Notes under the pieces: model-generated | Databases searched by the model: none | Seen by the model: the letters and a program-made list of their open reading frames with translations, nothing else | What the model was told of the DNA's origin: nothing | In this document: positions 1 through 5,575 of the stretch, in pieces | How positions within the stretch are numbered: the stretch's first letter is position 1 | Layout: every line of letters begins with the position of its first letter | Assembly: GCA_018656255.1 (NCBI GenBank) | Contig: JABHYI010000166.1 | Location: forward strand, 1-5,575 | Direction of reading: 5' to 3' | DNA length: 5,575 nucleotides | Origin: Bacteroidota bacterium | GTDB taxonomy: Bacteria > Bacteroidota > Bacteroidia > Flavobacteriales > Flavobacteriaceae | Made by a program: the position numbers and the translations under genes

Positions 1-299
1 ATTTTCAGCTCACATTTTTAAAATTATTTATTTAGTTTCCTTGAAATATTTGAACAAATAATAAGAGAAATCTAAACTTCTATAAAGGGACAAAACAATA
101 AAAAAATACACTAAAACTCTCTTACAACATCTCTAGGCAATTAGCACCATAAGGTTATATTTTTTGGTTTATGATTGGTTTAGATGATTATTAGACATTT
201 TATATAGCAAAAGAAATCTGCCATAATGTCATAAACGATCCCTTTTCTTTATCTTTGCATACTAATTGAAATAAATTTTCAAAAGAGAGTATCTAGTAT
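1..299. other. AT-rich leader region without a supported gene
   Basis: This very AT-rich stretch precedes miaB. I read both strands and found no frame with a convincing protein. A short open stretch at 2-61 ends in TAA and could in principle be the last 19 codons of a gene entering from the left, but its composition (mostly F, I, L, K, Y) gives no support. No tRNA, rRNA or strong hairpin is visible. The only functional signal I would propose is the promoter-like box at 250-257. An imperfect tandem repeat of GGTTTA-type units lies at about 165-190, with no obvious meaning. Confidence 0.6.
250..257 (+). promoter_or_regulatory. Probable -7 box of the miaB promoter (TATCTTTG)
   Basis: TATCTTTG matches the TAnnTTTG -7 element of the Bacteroidota housekeeping sigma factor. 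It ends 43 nt before the miaB start codon, giving a predicted leader of roughly 35-40 nt. I do not see a TTG -33 element at the usual 17-23 nt upstream, so the call rests on the -7 box and its position. The same octamer stands at nearly the same distance in front of lptE, which strengthens both calls. Confidence 0.5.
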
Positions 300-1745
300 A
301 TGGAAAAAACGATTGATGAAAACCTGCAAGGCAATGCCCTTGATGTCACTCCCAAAAACAACAATACCAAGAAATTGTTCATAGAGAGTTATGGCTGCGC
401 CATGAATTTTAGTGATAGCGAGGTGGTGGCTTCCATTTTAAGTAAACAAGGATACAACACCACTCAAATACTAGAAGAAGCAGATTTGGTGTTAGTAAAC
501 ACCTGTTCTATTAGAGATAAGGCAGAACAAACTGTTCGCAAGCGATTAGAGAAATACAACGCCGTAAAGAGAGATCACAATCCAAAAATGAAAGTTGGTG
601 TTTTGGGCTGTATGGCAGAGCGCTTGAAAGAAAAATTTCTAGACCAGGAGAAAATAGTAGACATGGTGGTTGGCCCTGATGCTTATAAAGACATTCCTAA
701 TCTTTTGGCAGAAGTAGAAGATGGAAAAGATGCTGTAAATGTAATTCTATCTAAAGAAGAAACATATGGAGATATTTCTCCAGTAAGATTAAATAGTAAC
801 GGTATCAATGCCCTGGTGAGTATTACCAGAGGATGTGATAATATGTGTACCTTTTGTGTGGTGCCTTTTACCCGCGGGAGAGAACGAAGCCGTGACCCTA
901 GAAGTATTTTGGAAGAAATTAATGAGCTATCTGTAAAAGGGTATAAAGAAATCACCTTGTTGGGGCAAAATGTGGACAGCTATCTTTGGTATGGTGGGGG
1001 GCTAAAAAAAGAGTTTAAAAACGCGACAGAAATGCAAAAAGCCACGGCAATTTCATTTTCTCAACTACTAGATCAAGTAGCCACAGCGCAGCCCCACATG
1101 AGAGTTCGCTTTTCTACCTCAAACCCACAAGACATGACCCAAGATGTGTTTGTAGTCATGGCAAAGCACAAAAATATTTGCAACCATGTACACCTGCCAG
1201 TGCAAAGCGGTAGTGATCGTATTTTAAAAGAAATGAACCGCCAGCATACTGTAGCGCAGTATATCACACTGGTAGACAAGCTTAAAGAAATACTACCAGA
1301 TTGTAGCATTTCTCAAGATTTAATTACTGGATTCCCTTCAGAAACAGAAGCAGATCATCAAGACACATTGGCCTTAATGCAACACGTTAAGTTTGCTTTT
1401 GGATACATGTACAAATACTCTGAAAGACCAGGAACGATGGCCGCTAGAAAGTTTGAAGATGACATCCCAGAGGCCACTAAAAAAAGAAGACTGACAGAAA
1501 TAGTTGAGGCTCAGCGTGCTCACGGGGCTTACAGAACACAAGAGTTTGTTGGCAAGACTACCGAGGTGCTCATTGAGCGTTCTTCTAAGAAAAACCAAGA
1601 CCAATGGAGTGGTAGAAACCAGCAAAGTATTGTTGTGGTGTTTCCAAAAGAGACCTACCAACCTGGAGATTTTGTAAATGTAAAAATTATACGCTGCACA
1701 AGTGCTACACTAATTGGCCAGGCAGTTGGTTTGAGTAAAGCATAA
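300..1745 (+). CDS. miaB: tRNA-2-methylthio-N6-dimethylallyladenosine synthase MiaB
   Basis: MiaB is a cytoplasmic radical-SAM methylthiotransferase that converts i6A37 to ms2i6A37 in tRNAs reading UNN codons. The 481-residue protein has the full family layout. The N-terminal UPF0004 domain carries the three cysteines of the auxiliary [4Fe-4S] cluster: C33 (in YGCAMN), C69 (in NTCSIR) and C104 (in LGCMAE). The radical-SAM core has C179, C183 and C186 in RGCDNMCTFC, followed by VVPFTRGRERSR. The TRAM tRNA-binding domain covers about residues 415-478. The SESYGCAMN-like start and VVPFTRG separate it from RimO. The ATG start adds a roughly 25-residue N-terminal extension, usual in Flavobacteriia homologues as I recall them. 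No key residue is missing. A TATCTTTG promoter box lies 43 nt upstream, and the sigma-54 activator begins 21 bp after the stop, so the two are probably co-transcribed. Confidence 0.97.
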   Translation: MEKTIDENLQGNALDVTPKNNNTKKLFIESYGCAMNFSDSEVVASILSKQGYNTTQILEEADLVLVNTCSIRDKAEQTVRKRLEKYNAVKRDHNPKMKVGVLGCMAERLKEKFLDQEKIVDMVVGPDAYKDIPNLLAEVEDGKDAVNVILSKEETYGDISPVRLNSNGINALVSITRGCDNMCTFCVVPFTRGRERSRDPRSILEEINELSVKGYKEITLLGQNVDSYLWYGGGLKKEFKNATEMQKATAISFSQLLDQVATAQPHMRVRFSTSNPQDMTQDVFVVMAKHKNICNHVHLPVQSGSDRILKEMNRQHTVAQYITLVDKLKEILPDCSISQDLITGFPSETEADHQDTLALMQHVKFAFGYMYKYSERPGTMAARKFEDDIPEATKKRRLTEIVEAQRAHGAYRTQEFVGKTTEVLIERSSKKNQDQWSGRNQQSIVVVFPKETYQPGDFVNVKIIRCTSATLIGQAVGLSKA

Positions 1746-1766
1746 GGACAGAAAAAATTAAAACCT

Positions 1767-3050
1767 ATGGAAAGTGTACAAGCAACAAAGCAACGATTTG
1801 GAATTATAGGAAATGATCCTAAACTAAATCGTGCCATAGAAAAAGCAATTCAAGTTTCGCCCACAGATATTTCAGTACTAGTTACCGGAGAAAGTGGTGT
1901 TGGAAAAGAAAGCGTGCCTAAAATTATACATGCGTTGTCTCACAGAAAACACGGAAAATACATTGCCGTGAACTGCGGCGCCATACCAGAGGGAACCATC
2001 GATAGTGAACTCTTTGGACATGAAAAAGGAGCCTTTACAGGTGCTACTGCAACCCGTAGCGGTTATTTTGAGGTTGCAGATGGCGGAACTATCTTTTTAG
2101 ATGAAGTTGGAGAATTGCCCCTGCCTACCCAGGTAAGACTATTGCGTGTACTAGAAAATGGGGAGTTTTTAAAGGTTGGATCTTCCAAAATCCAAAAAAC
2201 AGATGTACGTATTGTAGCGGCCACTAACGTAAAAATAGTGGAAGCTATTGAAAAAGGGAATTTTAGAGAAGATTTATTTTACCGTCTCAGTACGGTAGAT
2301 ATTAATCTTCCTCCACTTCGTGAGCGGTCTGAGGATATTCATTTATTGTTTCGAAAATTTGCTAGTGATTTTGCTCAAAAATATAAAATGCCTACCGTGC
2401 GCCTTGACCAGAGCGCTATAGATTTGTTATTGAAATATCGCTGGAGCGGAAACATTAGACAACTAAGAAATGTAGCAGAACAAATATCTGTGCTAGAGCA
2501 ACAACGAGAAATTAACGCAGTTACTTTAAGCCAGTACTTGCCAAACATGTCTAGCAATTTGCCTGCAGTTATTAGCACTAAAAAAGCAGAAGGAGATTTC
2601 TCTAATGAGAGAGAAATACTTTACAAGGTTTTATTTGATATGCAACGAGATGTAAACGATCTTAAAAAGCTTACCATGGAACTCATGAAAACTGGAAATG
2701 CAAATAAAGTACAAGAAGAAAACTCATCTCTTATAAAGAAGATATATAGCCAAGAGCAAAACAATGAAGCGGTGCTTGCAGCCATAGTTGAAGAGGATCC
2801 AAACGACACCCCTATCGCTAACAAAGTAGAAGTTCTTGACATGCCAAATAGTGACGCTGAGCTTAGAAAAGGAAATTATGATTTTGTAGAAGATGTTAAA
2901 GAAGAAGAAAGTTTGTCTTTGCAAGAAAAAGAACTAGAGCTGATAAAAAAATCGCTAGAGAAATATGATGGTAAGCGCAAAGATGCCGCGGATGAACTTG
3001 GCATTTCTGAACGTACATTATATCGTAAAATCAAACAATATGATTTGTAA
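1767..3050 (+). CDS. Sigma-54-dependent transcriptional activator, AAA+ and Fis HTH, no sensory domain
   Basis: This is a bacterial enhancer-binding protein: it uses ATP hydrolysis to remodel the closed complex of sigma-54 RNA polymerase. The 427-residue protein starts almost directly with the AAA+ domain (about 10-245). Visible motifs are Walker A GESGVGKE (41-48), the sigma-54-contacting GAFTGA loop (88-93), Walker B in GGTIFLDE (106-113), the arginine-finger region FREDLFYRL (166-174) and the sensor-II motif WSGNIRQLRN (226-235). A Fis-type helix-turn-helix lies at about 392-427, ending in RTLYRKIKQYDL. All catalytic motifs are intact. There is no N-terminal receiver, GAF or PAS domain, as in PspF. 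Instead an unusually long linker (about 265-385) separates AAA+ from the HTH; it contains a charged, probably helical stretch (281-327) and an acidic one (376-392). Activity may therefore be set by expression, a partner protein or the linker. It lies 21 bp after miaB, and lptE follows behind its own promoter. The targets cannot be read from the protein; the sigma-54-like site before groES is one candidate. Confidence 0.95.
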   Translation: MESVQATKQRFGIIGNDPKLNRAIEKAIQVSPTDISVLVTGESGVGKESVPKIIHALSHRKHGKYIAVNCGAIPEGTIDSELFGHEKGAFTGATATRSGYFEVADGGTIFLDEVGELPLPTQVRLLRVLENGEFLKVGSSKIQKTDVRIVAATNVKIVEAIEKGNFREDLFYRLSTVDINLPPLRERSEDIHLLFRKFASDFAQKYKMPTVRLDQSAIDLLLKYRWSGNIRQLRNVAEQISVLEQQREINAVTLSQYLPNMSSNLPAVISTKKAEGDFSNEREILYKVLFDMQRDVNDLKKLTMELMKTGNANKVQEENSSLIKKIYSQEQNNEAVLAAIVEEDPNDTPIANKVEVLDMPNSDAELRKGNYDFVEDVKEEESLSLQEKELELIKKSLEKYDGKRKDAADELGISERTLYRKIKQYDL

Positions 3051-3060
3051 TGTAAAATAG

Positions 3061-3068
3061 TATCTTTG
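3061..3068 (+). promoter_or_regulatory. Probable -7 box of the lptE-TPR-secG promoter (TATCTTTG)
   Basis: TATCTTTG fits the Bacteroidota -7 consensus TAnnTTTG and ends 45 nt before the lptE ATG. The nearest upstream TTG (3045-3047, at the end of the regulator gene) leaves a 13-nt spacer, shorter than the usual 17-23, so the -33 element is weak or absent. No terminator is visible between the regulator and lptE, so read-through from upstream is also possible. The 62-nt intergenic gap contains nothing else I can support. Confidence 0.45.
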
Positions 3069-3112
3069 AATACCTAAGACATAAAACTTGCTTTTGTGCT
3101 AACAACTACTAT

Positions 3113-3628
3113 ATGTTAAAAAAAGGAATCTCATTTTTTATTTTTTTAATCCTTAGCACCGCTATAACGGGATGTGGTATTTATTCTTTTACTGGAGCAG
3201 ATATTGATTACAGTAAGACCAAATCATTTCAAGTTAATTACTTTCAAAACAACGCTGCTATTGTAGAGCCAGGTATGGCAAGAGAGTTCACCCAGCAGCT
3301 TCAAGATCTTCTACTAAACCAAACTAGCCTAGATTTAGTAAACAGTGGTGGAGATCTTACCTATGAAGGCGAAATTACAGAGTATTACATCGCGCCCATT
3401 ACAGCAACCTCACAAAACACTGCTGCACAAAACAGATTAACCATAAGTATTAATGTGCGGTTTTTTAATAAAAGTAGTGAAGAAAAAGGGTTTGAACAAC
3501 GTTTTTCATTTTACAAAGATTACACAGGGCAAAGCTTGTTGACCGGCTCAGAACTAGATGATGCTTTAAATGAAATATTTGAGCGCATCACACAAGATAT
3601 ATTTAATAAATCACTAGCAAACTGGTAA
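3113..3628 (+). CDS. lptE: LPS assembly lipoprotein LptE (LptE family, Bacteroidota type)
   Basis: LptE is the outer-membrane lipoprotein that plugs the LptD barrel and helps place lipopolysaccharide in the outer leaflet. The 171-residue protein begins with a lipoprotein signal peptide: positively charged KK at 3-4, a hydrophobic core at about 6-17, and the lipobox I-T-G-C with the lipidated cysteine at C21. The following GIYSFTGA is the start I associate with Bacteroidota LptE. There is no acidic run after the cysteine, so no surface-export signal is seen, which fits a periplasm-facing lipoprotein. The rest alternates short strands and helices compatible with the LptE fold (about 35-168), and its length is normal for the family. 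The assignment rests on overall likeness, since the family is weakly conserved. It is first in a tight operon: the next gene starts 4 nt after its stop. Confidence 0.87.
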   Translation: MLKKGISFFIFLILSTAITGCGIYSFTGADIDYSKTKSFQVNYFQNNAAIVEPGMAREFTQQLQDLLLNQTSLDLVNSGGDLTYEGEITEYYIAPITATSQNTAAQNRLTISINVRFFNKSSEEKGFEQRFSFYKDYTGQSLLTGSELDDALNEIFERITQDIFNKSLANW

Positions 3629-3632
3629 TATT

Positions 3633-4559
3633 TTGAACACACAAAACTATACCTTGTTACTGGCAGACCCGCAGCAAATAACAAAGCAGGCACTCCCCGA
3701 TTTGGTTGAAGTTATTGACGCCTATCCCTACTTTCAAAGCGCAAGAGCATTGTGGTTAAAGGGCTTGAAAAATCAAGAGAGTTTTAGATACAACGATGCT
3801 CTAAAACTTACAGCGGCGCACACCACCAATAGAGACATATTATTTGAATTTATTACCTCAGAGACCTTTGAGCAGGATCACATTTCATTACAAATTTTAA
3901 GCAACGATCAAGCCATTGGCCAGTATGATATTGAAATTGGCGAGGATCTTTCTCAAACCATTGATACAGAACAAAAACAAGAACAGAAACAGGCCCTAGA
4001 AGATGCAGAAGCGGTTTTAGATCCAAACTTATTTGAAAAGAAAATAGCAGACATAGAACAAATGATTGCTGTATCCCAGGAATTTTCAAACAAAGAAGAT
4101 GCTTCAAATACTGCAAGTGAGAAGCAATCTGCCTCAAACCAGCTAGGAATTGACTCTCCGCTTGCCTTTTCAAAAAAAGACAGGCATTCTTTTTCTCAGT
4201 GGCTTCAGTTAACTACTGCTACCCCTATTGTGCGAGAAGAAATAAAAGAAGAAAAACTATCACACACAACAAAAGAAAAGGAGCACAAGAATGATTTGAT
4301 TGAAAAATTCATCAACGAAAAGCCGAAAATTAAATCATTAAAAAACAGCCCTCAACAACAAAACACAACACAAGAAGACTCAAAGCCCTCAAACTCCTTG
4401 ATGACAGAGACTTTGGCTAAAGTATATCTGCAGCAAAAAAACTATAAAAAGGCAATTCAAGCTTATAAAATATTAATTTTGAAAAATCCCGAAAAAAGTG
4501 GTTTCTTTGCAGACCAAATTAGAGCAGTAGAAAAACTGATAAACACAGAAGCATCATGA
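3633..4559 (+). CDS. Uncharacterised protein with C-terminal TPR-like segment, TTG start
   Basis: This 308-residue protein has no function I can name, but it resembles a Bacteroidota family found between lptE and secG. The N-terminal part (about 1-80) is probably helical and has a well-formed segment, YPYFQSARALWLKGLKNQ (31-48). The middle (about 105-255) is low-complexity and rich in Q, E, K and S, interrupted by two motif-like islands: SPLAFSKKDRHSFSQWLQL (175-193) and a segment at 221-237 containing EKFINEKPKI. The C-terminal part (256-302) reads as one TPR-like helical hairpin, with MTETLAKVYLQQKNYKKAIQ and then NPEKSGFFADQI. There is no signal peptide or membrane segment, so it is probably cytoplasmic. 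The start is TTG: the first in-frame ATG is at residue 144 and would remove the N-terminal domain. It begins 4 nt after lptE and overlaps secG by ATGA, so translation is probably coupled. A scaffolding or assembly role with envelope machinery is only a guess from context. Confidence 0.85.
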   Translation: MNTQNYTLLLADPQQITKQALPDLVEVIDAYPYFQSARALWLKGLKNQESFRYNDALKLTAAHTTNRDILFEFITSETFEQDHISLQILSNDQAIGQYDIEIGEDLSQTIDTEQKQEQKQALEDAEAVLDPNLFEKKIADIEQMIAVSQEFSNKEDASNTASEKQSASNQLGIDSPLAFSKKDRHSFSQWLQLTTATPIVREEIKEEKLSHTTKEKEHKNDLIEKFINEKPKIKSLKNSPQQQNTTQEDSKPSNSLMTETLAKVYLQQKNYKKAIQAYKILILKNPEKSGFFADQIRAVEKLINTEAS

Positions 4560-4882
4560 GTACTTTTACAATATTTTTAATTTTAATTATTTTCGTAGCA
4601 TTTTTGCTAATAGTAGTAATAATGGTTCAAAACCCAAAAGGTGGAGGATTATCTTCTTCTTTTGGAGGTGGAGGATCCACACAAATGGGTGGTGTACAAA
4701 AAACCACAGATTTTTTGGATAAATCTACATGGACCCTTGGAGGTTTATTACTTGTGTTAATTTTACTATCAAGTATTCCTCTTGTAGGAAGCATTGAAAC
4801 ACAACAATCAAGTATTCAAGACACAGAGGTGATACAAACTGCGTTACCAACACAAGACGACGCTCCTGTAGATACACCATAA
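4556..4882 (+). CDS. secG: Protein-export membrane protein SecG
   Basis: SecG is the small accessory subunit of the SecYEG translocon in the inner membrane and stimulates SecA-driven export. The 108-residue protein has the family pattern: a first transmembrane helix (about 3-24), the conserved loop VQNPKGGGLSSSFGGG (24-39), where the first arm ends, and a second transmembrane helix (about 58-79). A short polar, acidic tail with many T, Q and D residues follows (80-108). The glycine-rich loop is encoded by two in-phase copies of GGTGGAGGAT (4640-4649 and 4667-4676), 27 nt apart; this looks like ordinary coding repetition. Its ATG overlaps the stop of the preceding gene as ATGA, and a strong terminator follows 19 nt after its stop, so it is the last gene of the lptE operon. 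Confidence 0.95.
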   Translation: MSTFTIFLILIIFVAFLLIVVIMVQNPKGGGLSSSFGGGGSTQMGGVQKTTDFLDKSTWTLGGLLLVLILLSSIPLVGSIETQQSSIQDTEVIQTALPTQDDAPVDTP

Positions 4883-4901
4883 AAAACACCACAACACTTA
4901 A

Positions 4902-4943
4902 AAAAAATGCCAGCTTGTCACTAAGCTGGCATTTTTTATTTTT
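4902..4943 (+). terminator. Intrinsic terminator after secG
   Basis: A 15-bp perfect stem pairs 4902-4916 with 4923-4937 around a 6-nt loop (GTCACT). Its core is TGCCAGCTT/AAGCTGGCA with A/T pairs at the base, and it runs into the T-rich tract TTTTTTATTTTT (4932-4943). It closes the lptE-TPR-secG operon and separates it from groESL. The A-tract on the left arm means it could also work in reverse, although no gene on the minus strand calls for that. Confidence 0.92.
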
Positions 4944-4957
4944 ATAGCTATAAAAAT
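4938..4957. repeat. 20-bp perfect palindrome upstream of groES
   Basis: ATTTTTATAG followed by its exact reverse complement CTATAAAAAT forms a perfect palindrome centred between 4947 and 4948. Its left half overlaps the terminator T-tract, so part of the symmetry may be incidental in AT-rich DNA. Its centre is about 52 nt upstream of the start predicted for the sigma-54-like promoter, so a dimeric regulator site is possible but unproven. Confidence 0.55.
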
Positions 4958-4972
4958 GTCAGTTTTAAGTTG

Positions 4973-4989
4973 TTGGCATACTTTCTGCC
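4973..4989 (+). promoter_or_regulatory. Candidate sigma-54 (-24/-12) promoter for groESL
   Basis: TTGGCATACTTTCTGCC has the invariant GG (4975-4976) and GC (4987-4988) separated by exactly 10 nt, with the flanking bases YTGGCA and TGC of the sigma-54 consensus YTGGCACG-N4-TTGCW. It departs from consensus at the C and G after TGGCA, at the first T of TTGC and at the last base. The predicted transcription start is near 5000, giving a leader of about 58 nt before groES. The same bases form an inverted repeat, TGGCA-N7-TGCCA (4974-4990), so a protein-binding operator is the alternative reading. A sigma-54 activator is encoded at 1767-3050. Whether the genome has rpoN cannot be seen here. Confidence 0.5.
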
Positions 4990-4999
4990 ATTTATATTA

Positions 5000-5027
5000 T
5001 TGAAAAAAACGTCTAATACAATTTTTG
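5000..5027 (+). promoter_or_regulatory. Candidate housekeeping promoter for groESL (TTG-N17-AATTTTTG)
   Basis: TTG at 5000-5002 and AATTTTTG at 5020-5027 are separated by 17 nt, within the range of Bacteroidota -33/-7 promoters. The -7 box has one mismatch to TAnnTTTG (A for the first T). A weaker alternative, TGCTTTTG (5026-5033), lies 23 nt after the same TTG. The predicted start is near 5033, leaving a leader of about 25 nt. Confidence 0.5.
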
Positions 5028-5057
5028 CTTTTGCAGAAATTAAAAACCAATATAATA

Positions 5058-5333
5058 ATGGGATTAAAAATTCAACCTCTTTCAGATAGAGTCGTGGTAA
5101 CACCTCAAGCGGCAGAAACAAAAACAGCTTCTGGATTATACATACCAGATAGCGCTAAAGAAAAACCACAACAAGGCACCATCGCTGCTGTAGGAAATGG
5201 AAAAAAAGACCACAAAATGACAGTAAAAGTTGGTGATACTGTACTCTATGGCAAATATGCTGGCACAGAATTAAAGCTAGATGGAAAAGAGTATTTAATT
5301 ATGCGCGAGGAAGACATCCTTGCAATAATCTAA
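5058..5333 (+). CDS. groES: Co-chaperonin GroES (Cpn10)
   Basis: GroES is the heptameric lid of the GroEL folding chamber in the cytoplasm. The ATG at 5058 gives a 91-residue protein, [14 protein letters not shown]..., of normal length. Visible family features are the N-terminal PLSDRVVV strand, the mobile loop [14 protein letters not shown] (about 17-30) that contacts GroEL, the [13 protein letters not shown] strand, [13 protein letters not shown], and the C-terminal [13 protein letters not shown]. The frame is open further upstream to a TTG at 5025, but that codon lies within the proposed -7 box, and the extra residues ([15 protein letters not shown]) do not belong to the family, so I use the ATG. 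There is no clear Shine-Dalgarno sequence; AT-rich sequence precedes the start, as is common in Bacteroidota. groEL follows after 67 nt with no terminator between them. Confidence 0.98.
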   Translation: MGLKIQPLSDRVVVTPQAAETKTASGLYIPDSAKEKPQQGTIAAVGNGKKDHKMTVKVGDTVLYGKYAGTELKLDGKEYLIMREEDILAII

Positions 5334-5394
5334 CTATAAAAAGTAACAATTATTAACTACAATAAGTCCCACAGGCAAGGGGTTATAAAATTAA

Positions 5395-5575
<181 letters not shown>

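Noticed and set aside
2..61. Possible C-terminal tail of a gene entering from the left edge (19 codons then TAA)
   Set aside because: Too short and too biased in composition to support, with no recognisable motif.
141..147. TTAGCAC half-site, with GTGCTAA at 3096-3102, as CIRCE (HrcA) elements
   Set aside because: Each is a single half-site without its partner at 9 nt, and neither is near groESL. No complete CIRCE is visible in the window.
194..230. GACATT/AATGTC inverted repeat upstream of miaB
   Set aside because: Only 6 bp with a 25-nt gap; expected by chance in AT-rich DNA.
683..955. Minus-strand open frames within miaB, and similar ones within the activator and TPR genes
   Set aside because: They lie opposite well-supported genes, have no recognisable domains, and follow from the codon pattern of the sense strand.
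1726..1741. TTGG-N10-GC match at the end of miaB, ahead of the sigma-54 activator gene, as a possible autoregulated sigma-54 promoter
   Set aside because: Only GG and GC match; the CA after GG and the TT before GC are absent, and it lies within coding sequence. A chance match is more likely.
4640..4676. Direct repeat of GGTGGAGGAT in secG
   Set aside because: The copies are in phase and encode the conserved glycine-rich loop, so coding constraint explains them.
5025..5057. N-terminal extension of GroES from a TTG codon at 5025
   Set aside because: The extra 11 residues do not fit the GroES family, the codon lies within the proposed -7 box, and the ATG at 5058 gives the normal length and start.

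Overview
This 5.6-kb window is AT-rich and reads as chromosome of a member of the Bacteroidota, most likely a Flavobacteriia. The case rests on three things: the protein sequences (the MiaB N-terminus, the CGIYSFTGA lipoprotein start of LptE, the GroES/GroEL N-termini), the lack of clear Shine-Dalgarno sequences, and TAnnTTTG-type promoter boxes. All genes are on the + strand, and nothing looks mobile or foreign.

Layout. Positions 1-299 hold no gene I can support; a Bacteroidota-type promoter lies near 250-257. Then come miaB (300-1745, tRNA methylthiolation) and, 21 bp later, a complete sigma-54 activator with AAA+ and Fis HTH domains but no sensory domain (1767-3050). A second TATCTTTG box at 3061-3068 probably starts a compact operon of lptE (3113-3628, outer-membrane LPS insertion lipoprotein), an uncharacterised protein with a C-terminal TPR-like segment starting at TTG (3633-4559), and secG (4556-4882). 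The last two overlap by ATGA. A strong intrinsic terminator follows at 4902-4943. After it come the groES control region, groES (5058-5333) and the first 58 codons of groEL (5401 to the window end).

How it fits together. The lptE-TPR-secG operon concerns the envelope (Sec translocation and LPS assembly), and groESL is protein quality control. The main link I find is upstream of groES. Positions 4973-4989 carry TTGGCA and a downstream TGC with the GG-N10-GC spacing of a sigma-54 (-24/-12) promoter, and an intact sigma-54 activator with GAFTGA is encoded about 2 kb upstream. I propose, as inference, that groESL may be partly under sigma-54 control, possibly through this regulator. A Bacteroidota housekeeping promoter (TTG-N17-AATTTTTG) lies just downstream, so groES may have two tandem starts.

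Most of the window is conserved housekeeping DNA. I do not see a new defence system, mobile element, CRISPR array or RNA gene. The least understood items are the TPR protein, the sensor-less activator with its long linker, and the groES control region.
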